Source: JBJHBY01 sp050485745
Lineage (GTDB): Bacteria > Pseudomonadota > Gammaproteobacteria > Pseudomonadales > CAMLJR01
Direction of reading: 5' to 3'
DNA: 27,987 bases
Assembly: GCA_050485745.1 (NCBI GenBank)
Contig: JBJHBY010000009.1
Coordinates: forward strand, 1-27,987
Positions 1-7,070 of this stretch are shown here, in pieces; positions within the stretch are counted from its first letter, which is position 1, and the number at the start of each line of letters is the position of its first letter. The position numbers and the translations under genes were made by a program. The notes under the pieces were generated by a model that made no database searches, was not told the DNA's origin, and saw nothing but the letters and a program-made list of their open reading frames with translations.

Positions 1-402
1 ACAGGTGATATAGCAGTCGAAATCAGGCAGAAAAAAGGCGACATGGTTGCGCAGCAGTGTCGCATAGTGGCCTGACATGGGCGCCACAAACAGGATTTTG
101 GGCTGCTTCCAGTCCCCCTCCTTGCGGAAATGCACCAGATCGCACCAGGGGTAGGCCTGGATGATTTCCTCCCGCACCGTGGCCGGATGGCCATCCACAG
201 ACACCCGCTCGTAACCGAAGCGCGGCTTTTCATAGTAGGCGGTCAAGCGCTCATACAGCTCCAGCCCGGCACTGACACGCTGCACCAGCGGGCTGCGCGC
301 AAAGGGATTAAGCGGGTGGCTGTAGAAGTAACGGGTGGTCTTGGCGATCTGGTGCAGAGGCTGCAGTGCCTCCATTCCCAGGGCATGCAACTGATAGAGC
401 AT
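1..402 (-). CDS. phaZ: Intracellular polyhydroxyalkanoate depolymerase, N-terminal part (runs off window)
   Basis: Only the first 134 codons are present; the frame is open at base 1, so the gene continues outside the window. The start is ATG at 402 (minus strand), with an AGGAG ribosome binding site six bases upstream. The translation begins MLYQLHALGMEALQPLH and contains YEKPRFGYERVSVDG and PKILFVAPMSGHYATLLR. This is the usual N-terminal pattern of cytoplasmic PHA/PHB depolymerases (PhaZ), which hydrolyse storage granules to hydroxyacyl monomers. The catalytic lipase-box serine would lie in the missing part. It follows the flavin monooxygenase at 718 in the same direction, but a 315-base gap with a strong hairpin separates them, so it is probably a separate transcript. 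The family call rests on recalled motif similarity. Confidence 0.85.
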   Translation of the reverse strand, partial: MLYQLHALGMEALQPLHQIAKTTRYFYSHPLNPFARSPLVQRVSAGLELYERLTAYYEKPRFGYERVSVDGHPATVREEIIQAYPWCDLVHFRKEGDWKQPKILFVAPMSGHYATLLRNHVAFFLPDFDCYITC

Positions 403-717
403 GGCGATCTCCTGCTGGGGACGATCCGGACAACCAGCCATGGGCGGCCAGGGTGCCCGGCGCAGGCGATGCTATCCGGCCAGCATGTCAGTGCCATGAC
501 CGGAAATGGTGCACCAGCCAGCGACCATGCCCAAGAGACAGGCATTGTCGGCCCTGGAGCCGGGCTGGTGGCCCGGTACGTGGAAGTCAGCAGGAAGTGT
601 GCCAGTGCCGGGTAGATACGGCGCAGGAAAGTGTCGCCGCCGGGCACAGCCCGGTCGCGAGTCCTTGAAATACTGGCGCCGCCCCCGATTGCGGGGGCGG
701 CCGGCCCGGTTACTGGC
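403..717. other. Intergenic region between phaZ and the first flavin monooxygenase
   Basis: 315 bases with no convincing gene. It holds the phaZ ribosome binding site at its left edge and a GC-rich hairpin at 678-701. Open frames cross it on both strands, but they run into the flanking genes in the wrong frame and match nothing I know. A phaZ promoter must lie here or upstream, but I could not pick a convincing -35/-10 pair. Confidence 0.6.
678..701 (-). terminator. GC-rich hairpin downstream of the flavin monooxygenase gene
   Basis: A perfect 10-bp stem (GCCGCCCCCG / CGGGGGCGGC) with a 4-base loop lies 17 bases past the stop of the minus-strand gene at 718. On that strand it is followed only by a short T-containing stretch (GCCAGTATTTC), so it may be a weak intrinsic terminator or a 3'-end stabiliser. 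Confidence 0.55.
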
Positions 718-1914
718 TCAGAGGAAGAAGTCGGTGTTCGGCGAACCCAGCTGCACCGCACCCCAGTTGCGCCCGTACTTGAACGGATTGTTCGCGGTAT
801 GGGCACGCCCGGCATGGATGTCGAGGAAGAAGCGCAGCAGCGGGTTGCCGTCATAGATACCGGCACCCCCGGCAAAGGCAAACAGCTTGTCGACGCCCTG
901 CACACAGCGGTCCGCTACCGCGGCGGAATCGAAGCGCATCTTGATGCGTTGCTCGACATCCACTTGCTCGCCACGGCGTGCGGCCTCCATGAGGATGCCG
1001 AAGTTACGGTTCAGCACCAGCTTCAGTTCGTCGACGATACTGCCCGCCTCGGCCAGAGCCATCTGGGCAAAGGCATCCTCACCCACGCTCTTGCCATCGT
1101 TCTTGCCGATGCGCTTGGCGGTGGTCTCGCGGAAGGCATCGATCGCACCCTGCAGTGCGCCAATGGCGGAGCTGGACACCGCGCGCACAAACACCTGGCC
1201 AAAGGGCAGCGTGAACACCGGGTGGCCGTTCAGCTCCAGGCCGGGGCTGGTACCGGCGAAACCGTCGATGGCCTTGTGGGTGCGGTAGGTCGGCACCAGG
1301 GCATCCTTGACCTCGATGGTCTTGGAACCCGTGCCCTTGAGGCCCATCACATGCCAGTCATCGACAATAGTGTAGTCCTTGCGCGGCAGCATGAAGGTCC
1401 GCATGTCCGGCGGGCCGCCAGCCTCCTGCCCCGGCTTCGGTGGCACCATGGCGCCGAGGAATACCCACTCACAGTGGTCACAGCCGCTGGAGAAGCCCCA
1501 CTTGCCACTCAGCTTGAGCGTCTCGTCATCGATCCACTCGACCTTGCCCACCGGCATGTACGAGGAGGAGATCAGCACGCTGTCGTCCTCGCCCCAGACG
1601 TCCTGGGCGGCACGGTCGTCGAACAGGGCCAGCTGCCAGTTGTGGATCGCCACCACGCCGAGGACCCAGGCGCTGGACATGCAACCCTCGGCAACGGTCA
1701 TCTGCACATCGTAGAAGTCCTGGGGATCAAGCTCATAGCCACCCCAGCGCTTCGGCTGCAGGATGCGGAAAAAACCGAGGCGCTTGAAATCCTCGATGGT
1801 CTCCTTCGGCACCTGGCGCTCGCGTTCACACTGGGCGGCGCGCTCGCGCAGGACCGGGACCAGTTCCCGCGCGGAATCGCGCAACTGCTGCTTGAGTACT
1901 GCTACATCGGTCAT
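718..1914 (-). CDS. HsaA-like flavin-dependent monooxygenase (acyl-CoA dehydrogenase fold), copy 1
   Basis: 398 aa from ATG 1914, preceded by GGAGGAG; an upstream in-frame extension to 2004 has no such site. The protein belongs to the group D two-component flavin monooxygenases such as HsaA (hydroxylates a 3-hydroxy-seco-steroid phenol) and 4-hydroxyphenylacetate 3-hydroxylase C2. Visible matches to HsaA are VVAIHNWQLALFDDRA, WGEDDSVLISSSYMPVG, KWGFSSGCDHCEWVFLG, GLKGTGSKTIEV and the C-terminal HAGRAHTANNP, whose His372 aligns with the conserved active-site histidine. Such enzymes use reduced flavin from a separate reductase to ortho-hydroxylate a phenol, giving the catechol for extradiol cleavage. 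No HsaB-like reductase is seen nearby. It lies 149 bases after a close paralogue (2064-3245), probably in the same operon. The exact substrate is inferred. Confidence 0.85.
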   Translation of the reverse strand: MTDVAVLKQQLRDSARELVPVLRERAAQCERERQVPKETIEDFKRLGFFRILQPKRWGGYELDPQDFYDVQMTVAEGCMSSAWVLGVVAIHNWQLALFDDRAAQDVWGEDDSVLISSSYMPVGKVEWIDDETLKLSGKWGFSSGCDHCEWVFLGAMVPPKPGQEAGGPPDMRTFMLPRKDYTIVDDWHVMGLKGTGSKTIEVKDALVPTYRTHKAIDGFAGTSPGLELNGHPVFTLPFGQVFVRAVSSSAIGALQGAIDAFRETTAKRIGKNDGKSVGEDAFAQMALAEAGSIVDELKLVLNRNFGILMEAARRGEQVDVEQRIKMRFDSAAVADRCVQGVDKLFAFAGGAGIYDGNPLLRFFLDIHAGRAHTANNPFKYGRNWGAVQLGSPNTDFFL

Positions 1915-2063
1915 TGTGTGTTCTCCTCCCGTGATTCCGGCTCCGCCCGGGCCCTTTCGCCAGGTGCGTCCGATGGCTCTATTGTCATGATCCGGCAGGC
2001 GCACATCATCCCCTAAATGGGCTAAGAGGGCCAGTAGCGGACCACGGGAGGCAGATTCGACCC

Positions 2064-3245
2064 CTACAGGAACGTATCCTCGTTTTCCAGCCCCATCATG
2101 CAGGCCCCGAGATTGCGCCCGAACTTCCAGGGATTATTGGCGACATGGGTGCGGCCGGCGTTGACGTCGAGCCAGGCGCGATTGACCGGGTGGTCGCGAA
2201 AGATGCCCTGGGCGCCGCTGCAGATGAACAGCGATTGCATCGCCTTCGCACAGGCGTCAGAGATCCGGGCCGCACTGAAGCGCAGCGCCACGCGCTGTTC
2301 GATCGGAAGACTCACTCCCTCCTTCGCCGCGTCCTGCAACTGCGCAAGATCAGCCTGCAGTCGGGTGCGGCAATCCTGCACTGCGGCACGGGCTTCGGCG
2401 GCGGCCATCTGCGCCAGCGGGTCCAGTTGCACCCGCTGGCGATCGTTGAGCCCGACGCGATCGCGATTAACGCCGAGGTAGGCATCGAGCGCCCCCTGCA
2501 GGGCACCAATGGATGAGCAGGCCACGGCGCGCACAAAGATCTGACCAAAAGGCAGACGGAACAGCGGCGCGGTGTTGACCGCGTTGCCGGGACTGTCGCA
2601 GTAGAAGCCATCCAGGGCACGATGGGTCCGGTATTCGGGCACAAAGGCTTCATTCACCACGATGTCGTGACTGCCTGTGCCCTCAAGGCCACTGACATTC
2701 CAGTTGTCGACGATACGGTAGTCGCTGCGTGGAACCAGAAAGGTCCGGTAATCCGGCGCGGCGCCATCCACACCGGGTACCATTGCCCCGAGGAAGGCCC
2801 ACCGGCAGTGCTTCGAACCACTGGAAAAACCCCAGTGCCCGCTAAGCCGGTAGCCGCCCTCAACCGGAGTGACCTTGCCCACCGGCATGTAGGACGAGGA
2901 GATCAGTACGCTGTCGTCCTCACCCCAGACATCCCTGGCGGCGCGGTCGTCAAACAGGGCCATCTGCCAGTTGTGGATGGCGACAACGCCGAGAACCCAG
3001 GCCGTGGACATGCAGCCCTCGGCCAGGGTGATCTGAACGTCAAAGAAATCCTGAGGGTGCATTTCGTAACCACCCCAGCGCCGTGGCTGCAGAATGCGGA
3101 AGAAACCCGCGGCCTGCAGATCGGCGATCGTGGCATCCGGAAGGTGTCCCAGCGCTGCGGTTTCCGCCGCACGGCCGCGCAGGGCCGGCACCAGTTCACG
3201 GGCCTGTTTCAGCAGTTGCTCGCGCATTTCGGCGTGATCTTTCAT
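2064..3245 (-). CDS. HsaA-like flavin-dependent monooxygenase (acyl-CoA dehydrogenase fold), copy 2
   Basis: 393 aa from ATG 3245, with GGAG eight bases upstream; the in-frame extension to 3452 crosses the promoter region and is rejected. It closely resembles the downstream copy through the core: GFFRILQPRRWGGYEMHPQDF, VLGVVAIHNWQMALFDDRA and WGEDDSVLISSSYMPVGKV. It differs in the C-terminal motif, which reads DVNAGRTHVANNP: His367 is kept, but Asn362 replaces the His of copy 1 and of HsaA. As first gene after the divergent LuxR gene at 3445, it probably opens a two-gene monooxygenase operon. The shared promoter region carries an ANR/FNR box (3339-3352) and a dyad (3363-3394). The two copies may hydroxylate different ring systems or pair as one enzyme with two subunits; the sequence does not decide. 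Confidence 0.83.
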   Translation of the reverse strand: MKDHAEMREQLLKQARELVPALRGRAAETAALGHLPDATIADLQAAGFFRILQPRRWGGYEMHPQDFFDVQITLAEGCMSTAWVLGVVAIHNWQMALFDDRAARDVWGEDDSVLISSSYMPVGKVTPVEGGYRLSGHWGFSSGSKHCRWAFLGAMVPGVDGAAPDYRTFLVPRSDYRIVDNWNVSGLEGTGSHDIVVNEAFVPEYRTHRALDGFYCDSPGNAVNTAPLFRLPFGQIFVRAVACSSIGALQGALDAYLGVNRDRVGLNDRQRVQLDPLAQMAAAEARAAVQDCRTRLQADLAQLQDAAKEGVSLPIEQRVALRFSAARISDACAKAMQSLFICSGAQGIFRDHPVNRAWLDVNAGRTHVANNPWKFGRNLGACMMGLENEDTFL

Positions 3246-3338
3246 GGTGTTTTTCTCCGCGTCTGGATAACGTGGAGCCAGTGTCAGTCCAGGAGCACCT
3301 CCGCGGCGTACCTCGAATGGGGTAGAAAGTGCGCGGGC

Positions 3339-3352
3339 TTGATACAGATCAA
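3339..3352. promoter_or_regulatory. Perfect ANR/FNR box in the monooxygenase/luxR divergent promoter
   Basis: TTGATACAGATCAA matches the FNR/ANR consensus TTGAT-N4-ATCAA at every defined position. It is centred about 100 bases from each start codon (ATG 3245 minus, GTG 3445 plus). On the minus strand, a class II position (-41.5) would put the -10 near 3311-3316, where TCGAGG is a poor match. For the plus strand, GATAAT at 3401-3406 is a possible -10, placing the box near -67. Confidence 0.7.
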
Positions 3353-3362
3353 CAAAGGTCGC

Positions 3363-3394
3363 GCCTGCAAATGGGGGAAGACCTGTTTGCAGGC
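3363..3394. promoter_or_regulatory. Inverted repeat, candidate operator of the divergent LuxR regulator
   Basis: Two perfect 9-bp arms, GCCTGCAAA (3363-3371) and TTTGCAGGC (3386-3394), are separated by 14 bases. The dyad lies between the ANR box and the GTG start of the LuxR gene, just upstream of the possible -10 GATAAT (3401-3406). That suits an activator or autoregulatory site. A single CTGCAAA half-site also occurs at 5997-6003 between the dioxygenase genes. Assigning it to the LuxR protein is inference. Confidence 0.5.
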
Positions 3395-3444
3395 CTGATT
3401 GATAATGGACCGAACCCCTTACCGGGGCCCGTGGAGACTGCACA

Positions 3445-4617
3445 GTGGCCAACGCCGCCTACGACCGGACCTTTGATGAACTGCTCGCCGCTCTCTACCG
3501 GGGGCCGCTGGAGGATCCACCCTGGCGTTCGTTCCTGCCACGCTTCTGTCAGATGATGGGGGCCTTCGCCGTGTCCCTCGTGCTGCGCCCCCCGGCGGAG
3601 GGAGACGAGGGCCTGATTCTCAACGTCCAGCGCCCGGGCAGCGACCCCGCCCTGGCCCCGGAGCCCGATCTGGCCGACCCCTCGGACTGGCCGTCGTCTG
3701 CCTACAAGGAGCAGTTCTTTACCCTTGACCCCTTCATCAACCTGCCGCCCGGCGAGGTGATCAGCCTGGCCCAGCTGATCCCGGAAGAAGAGTTGCTGAA
3801 CAGCGAATACTACCGCCAGTACCTCGAGCCCGCGGGCGTCTTCCACATCCTCGGCGCGGACACCATCGAGCCCGACGGCCTGCAGGCGAGGCTGCGCGCC
3901 TGCCGTGGTCGCCACGAAGCGGAATTCGGCGAGCACGAACGGCTGCTGTTCGAGCGTGTCATTCCCCACCTGCGCCAGGCGATCCAGCTGCATGCGCGCC
4001 TGAACCGCATCGCCTCGGAGCGCAATCTCTACGCCGGCGCGGTCGAACGTCTGGCGGTGGCCAGTGTGATTCTCGACGAGCGCGGTACGGTGATCGATAC
4101 CAACGCCCTGGCCCGGGAGCTGCTGGAAGAGCGCGATGGTCTCGGCCTGAACCAGGGGCGCCTGCACTTCGGGCAGCGCATCCAGGCGGAAACCTTTCAG
4201 CAGCTGCTGGAGCGCGTATTACACCCCCGGGACGAGCGCCCCGGCATGGCAGAGGCGATGCGTCTGCCGCGCCCCTCCGGCCGTCCCGACCTGGGCCTGG
4301 TAATCCGGCCGGTACCGGCTTCCGAGTGGTCCGAACGCCAGTCCGGGCCGCGTGTCGCCGTGTTCATCAGCGATCCGGAGCGCCAGGGGGAGGCTCCCCG
4401 GGAGGTTATCCGGCGCCTGTTCGACTTCACCAATGCGGAAGCGAACCTGGCGCTGCTGCTGGCCCGGGGGCTGCCCCTGGCGGACGCGGCACAATCCCTC
4501 GGCATCAGCCAACACACGGCCCGGGCGCAGCTGAAGTCCATCTTTGCCAAGGCCGGAGTCACACGCCAGGCGGAGTTGGTCAGGTTGCTGCTCAAGAGTG
4601 TGGCCAGCCTGGGATAG
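3445..4617 (+). CDS. LuxR-family transcriptional regulator with PAS-like central region
   Basis: 390 aa from GTG 3445, with GGAG eight bases upstream. A variable N-terminal half (about 1-190) leads into a segment that looks like a PAS fold (RLAVASVILDERGTVIDTN, about 205-230). It ends in a LuxR/GerE helix-turn-helix (about 320-385; ADAAQSLGISQHTARAQLKS). No receiver domain or phospho-acceptor is visible, so it is probably ligand-sensing rather than a two-component response regulator. It is divergent from the HsaA-like genes and paralogous to the regulator at 11194-12312, with which it shares the block ARLNRI-SER-LYAGAV. LuxR-type TeiR, of similar length, controls steroid degradation in Comamonas testosteroni, so a TeiR-like role is a reasonable inference. 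It probably regulates the flanking catabolic genes. Confidence 0.8.
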   Translation: MANAAYDRTFDELLAALYRGPLEDPPWRSFLPRFCQMMGAFAVSLVLRPPAEGDEGLILNVQRPGSDPALAPEPDLADPSDWPSSAYKEQFFTLDPFINLPPGEVISLAQLIPEEELLNSEYYRQYLEPAGVFHILGADTIEPDGLQARLRACRGRHEAEFGEHERLLFERVIPHLRQAIQLHARLNRIASERNLYAGAVERLAVASVILDERGTVIDTNALARELLEERDGLGLNQGRLHFGQRIQAETFQQLLERVLHPRDERPGMAEAMRLPRPSGRPDLGLVIRPVPASEWSERQSGPRVAVFISDPERQGEAPREVIRRLFDFTNAEANLALLLARGLPLADAAQSLGISQHTARAQLKSIFAKAGVTRQAELVRLLLKSVASLG

Positions 4618-4911
4618 GCGATCGGCGCAAGAGTCCGGCTCGGGGGAGTCGCCAGCACGCCGGCAGCCTGAACACGCTGACTGCGATGCAAAAGGGAATA
4701 ACCAGACCGGGGCGCAATAACCCAGCGTGCACTGATCAAAAAATAATCTAAGTGCCTGATCACCCAGTAAGCGGGGTGTCTGCTAGGCTTTATGGTGGGA
4801 TGCGGGAGATGTAGGAGGTTTCCGCCTTCTTCATCCAGGTCATTGATTATCGGCTACTTATCAGAGCCATGGGCGGGAAGACCGAGGTCCACCGCCCTTT
4901 TTTTGGCTTTA
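4618..4911 (+). other. Intergenic region ending in a terminator; possible small RNA
   Basis: 294 bases between the convergent luxR (ends 4617) and dioxygenase (ends 4912) genes. No open frame here looks coding. The last third is less GC-rich and ends in an intrinsic terminator on the plus strand (4871-4904), more than 250 bases past the luxR stop. CTAGGCT at 4783-4789 is a possible sigma-S-like -10. It would start a transcript of roughly 110 bases ending at the terminator. TGATCA occurs twice just upstream (4733-4738 and 4757-4762). Either a long luxR 3' UTR or a separate small RNA would fit. Confidence 0.35.
4871..4904 (+). terminator. Rho-independent terminator (plus strand)
   Basis: GGGCGG (4871-4876) pairs with CCGCCC (4892-4897), with further inner pairing GAC/GTC, followed directly by seven T residues (4898-4904). 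The T-run orientation shows it serves plus-strand transcription: luxR or a small RNA initiating in this gap. The minus-strand dioxygenase gene ends at 4912 but has no T-run after the hairpin in its direction. Confidence 0.75.
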
Positions 4912-5820
4912 TCAACCCATCTGCTGGAACTTGTGCCCCCAGATACTGGGCAGGGCACTGACCGTGGGGGTGTAGTTGCTCCAGTCCATCTTCAGACCTT
5001 CGGTGCCGAATTCCATGGCAAAGCCGGTTGGCGTCGCCATGTAGAAGGAGAGCATGCGGTCGTTGGTGTGACGTCCAAGGCTGGAGACGATCGGCACACC
5101 CGCTTCCTGGACCCGATCCAGGCAGTAGCCCACTTCGTCCACACTCAGAACCTCAACCATCAGATGTACACAGCCCACCGGGTTATTGGCATCCTCGTAC
5201 AGCGCCAGGCTGTGGTGACGCGGGTTGTTCACGTGCATGAAGTGCAGGCCCTGGCCCGGATCATTCGGGTCCGGGGAAAAGTGGAAGTGCATGTAATCGG
5301 TGTCGCCGAAACCGAGCAGATCCCGGTAGAAGGCACGGGTCTCGGCCAATTTGCCCGCCGGCAGTACCGCGTGACCAAAGCCCATGTCGCCGTTGAAACC
5401 GGTCTCGAAACCGGCAATGCCCCGGGGTGAAATGAATTTCGCGTAATCGAGATCCGCACCCCAGTACAGTTCCAGGGTATTGCCCGACGGATCCTGCAGG
5501 CGGATCAGGTCGCGCACGCGGCGCAGCCTGATTTCGTCGGCGCTGCCCTGATCAAAAGCAACCCCGGCCTTCTTCAGCGCAGTCTTCGCCTGCTCGAAGT
5601 CGGCCTGGTCGCGCAACTCCCAGCCACACAGCGCCAGGCGATCGCGCTCGCCCTTGTAGATGGCAAAACGATAGGGGCGCGCATCCATCTTCAGGTAGAC
5701 GTTGCCGTCATCCGGCATGTTGGGAGCCACCATCAGGCCCATGATGTCGGTACCGTAGCTCAGCCATTTGGCCGGATCGGTCGACTCGATCCATACATAC
5801 CCCAGACTGCGAACATCCAT
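4912..5820 (-). CDS. Type I extradiol ring-cleavage dioxygenase (BphC/HsaC-like), copy 1
   Basis: 302 aa from ATG 5820, preceded by GGGGAG with a six-base spacer. The in-frame ATG at 5859 lacks a comparable site and abuts a large hairpin. It has two vicinal-oxygen-chelate repeats: a degenerate N-terminal module and a catalytic C-terminal module. Predicted Fe(II) ligands are His150 (GFGHAVL), His219 (CVHLMVEV) and Glu270 (FAMEFG). Expected active-site residues His202/His203 (NPRHHSLAL), His251 and Tyr260 are present. These enzymes open catechols next to the hydroxyls (meta cleavage), as HsaC does on the steroid A-ring catechol and BphC on dihydroxybiphenyl. The likely substrate is the catechol made by the HsaA-like proteins. 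A near-identical layout is seen in the paralogue at 6090-6998, 269 bases upstream. Confidence 0.88.
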   Translation of the reverse strand: MDVRSLGYVWIESTDPAKWLSYGTDIMGLMVAPNMPDDGNVYLKMDARPYRFAIYKGERDRLALCGWELRDQADFEQAKTALKKAGVAFDQGSADEIRLRRVRDLIRLQDPSGNTLELYWGADLDYAKFISPRGIAGFETGFNGDMGFGHAVLPAGKLAETRAFYRDLLGFGDTDYMHFHFSPDPNDPGQGLHFMHVNNPRHHSLALYEDANNPVGCVHLMVEVLSVDEVGYCLDRVQEAGVPIVSSLGRHTNDRMLSFYMATPTGFAMEFGTEGLKMDWSNYTPTVSALPSIWGHKFQQMG

Positions 5821-5861
5821 TATCTTCTCCCCGTCTTTACGTTTCAGGTTCGAGTTCATTC

Positions 5862-5922
5862 AAGGCACCTCTGATCAATTCGGCAATGGCTCAGCGATCG
5901 CCGAATTGTTCGGAGGTGCCTT
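5862..5922. repeat. Long near-perfect inverted repeat (61-bp hairpin)
   Basis: Two 23-base arms (5862-5884 and 5900-5922) are complementary at 21 of 23 positions around a 15-base loop. The outer ends are AAGGCACCTC and GAGGTGCCTT. It sits about 40 bases upstream of the dioxygenase start at 5820. No T-run follows on either strand, so it is not a standard terminator. The outward-facing ends resemble transposon or MITE termini, but no target duplication is obvious and no second copy exists in the window. Confidence 0.75.
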
Positions 5923-6020
5923 AGGCAATACCGGCCCCGCTTGGCCCTTGCCCGAGCAGCAGGTCGATAAACAGCAAGGCCGCGCGCGGGCGGAGACTGC
6001 AAAGCGCATTCTCCGCCGCG

Positions 6021-6034
6021 GTCACAAACGTGAC
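6021..6034. promoter_or_regulatory. Short palindrome between the two dioxygenase genes
   Basis: GTCACAAACGTGAC has 5-bp perfect arms around a 4-base centre, about 200 bases upstream of the start at 5820. It could be a CRP/Vfr-family or other dimeric-regulator site, but it does not match the TGTGA-N6-TCACA consensus, so the call is weak. Confidence 0.2.
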
Positions 6035-6089
6035 AGGCATTCTGAAGAGATCGGTGGGGAGCGTCAACTTGATCGCCGCACCCGGTGTG

Positions 6090-6998
6090 TCAGCCCTGCC
6101 TCCAGTGGTGCCCCCAGGTGCTGGTCAGCGCACTCTCGGTCGGGGTGTAGCGGGTCCAGTCGATCTGCACCCCGCCGAAACCATACTCCATGGCAAAGCC
6201 CGAGGGGGTCTCCACATAGACGGACACCATGCGGTCATTGGTATGGCGCCCCAGGCCGGTGACCACGTTGACTGCATGCTCACGCACGCGATCGAGCATG
6301 CGCCCCAGGGTATCGAGATCCTCCACCTCCACCATCATGTGTACGATGCCGCTGGGATGAGGCGCCGAGTCCTCGAACAGAGCCAGGCTGTGGTGACGCG
6401 GGTTGTTGCAGTGCAGGAAGTGCAGCCCCTGCCCCGGATCACCGGGCTCGGGGCGGAAATGAAAGTGCATGTAGTCGGTATCACCAAAGCCCATTACCCC
6501 GGTAAAGAAGCGATGCGCCGCGGCGAGATCCGGCACGGGCACGGCGAGGTGCCCGAGCCCCATGTCGCCGTGATAGCCTGTGACGAAGCGGGACACTCCC
6601 ACCGGCGACAGCAGCGGCTGGTAGTCCAGCTTCATACGGCAGTAGAGCTCGCAGGGCAGGCCGCCGGGGGCACTGAACCGCAACAGGTCGTGAACACGGC
6701 GCTCATCACAGAGGCTGCTCGCGGCCCGGGAGAATTCGACACCGGCGCGATCCAGCTCCACCATCGCCTGCTCCAGGGCCGAAACGCCGGGCAGCTCCCA
6801 GCCCACCGCCAGCAGGCGATTGTCCGCGCCCGGGACAATTCGCAGCCGGTAGGGGTACTCATCCATTTTCAGGTACAGTGAACCGTCATCCGGCATTGCC
6901 GGTGCCACCATCATGCCCAGTACGTCGGTGGCGAAATGACGCCAGCCGGCAAGATCGGTGCTCTGCAGAATCACGTAGCCCAGACTGCGAATATCCAT
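6090..6998 (-). CDS. Type I extradiol ring-cleavage dioxygenase (BphC/HsaC-like), copy 2
   Basis: 302 aa from ATG 6998, with GAGG upstream. ATGs at 7025 and 7043 in the same frame are less likely, because the alignment with the paralogue begins exactly here (MDIRSLGYV versus MDVRSLGYV). Predicted metal ligands are His150 (GLGHLAV), His220 (IVHMMVEV) and Glu271 (FAMEYG). His202/His203, His252 and Tyr261 complete the active site. Both copies share the unusual insert TDYMHFHF-P-P-DPGQGLHF before the catalytic NPRHHSLAL. It is 72 bases downstream of the KshA-like gene, probably co-transcribed with it. Divergence is concentrated in the N-terminal module and the 85-135 region, which could change substrate size. 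Specificity cannot be read from the sequence. Confidence 0.88.
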   Translation of the reverse strand: MDIRSLGYVILQSTDLAGWRHFATDVLGMMVAPAMPDDGSLYLKMDEYPYRLRIVPGADNRLLAVGWELPGVSALEQAMVELDRAGVEFSRAASSLCDERRVHDLLRFSAPGGLPCELYCRMKLDYQPLLSPVGVSRFVTGYHGDMGLGHLAVPVPDLAAAHRFFTGVMGFGDTDYMHFHFRPEPGDPGQGLHFLHCNNPRHHSLALFEDSAPHPSGIVHMMVEVEDLDTLGRMLDRVREHAVNVVTGLGRHTNDRMVSVYVETPSGFAMEYGFGGVQIDWTRYTPTESALTSTWGHHWRQG

Positions 6999-7070
6999 GG
7001 GTCGCCCTCGCTCGATCAAACTCATCGGCCCGCCACGGGACACCTCCCTGTGCCCGCGTGGATGCCCGAC

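Noticed and set aside
631..2016. Long plus-strand open frame (461 codons)
   Set aside because: It is antisense to the HsaA-like gene at 718-1914, has no family resemblance, and is expected from GC-rich codon bias.
718..3245. True acyl-CoA dehydrogenases
   Set aside because: The sequences carry HsaA-type blocks (IHNWQ-ALFD, WGEDDSVLISSSYMPVG, AGR-H-ANNP) rather than the standard acyl-CoA dehydrogenase signatures.
4733..4762. Two TGATCA sites spaced 24 bases
   Set aside because: Too short, and TGATCA occurs by chance; not near a gene start that would need them.
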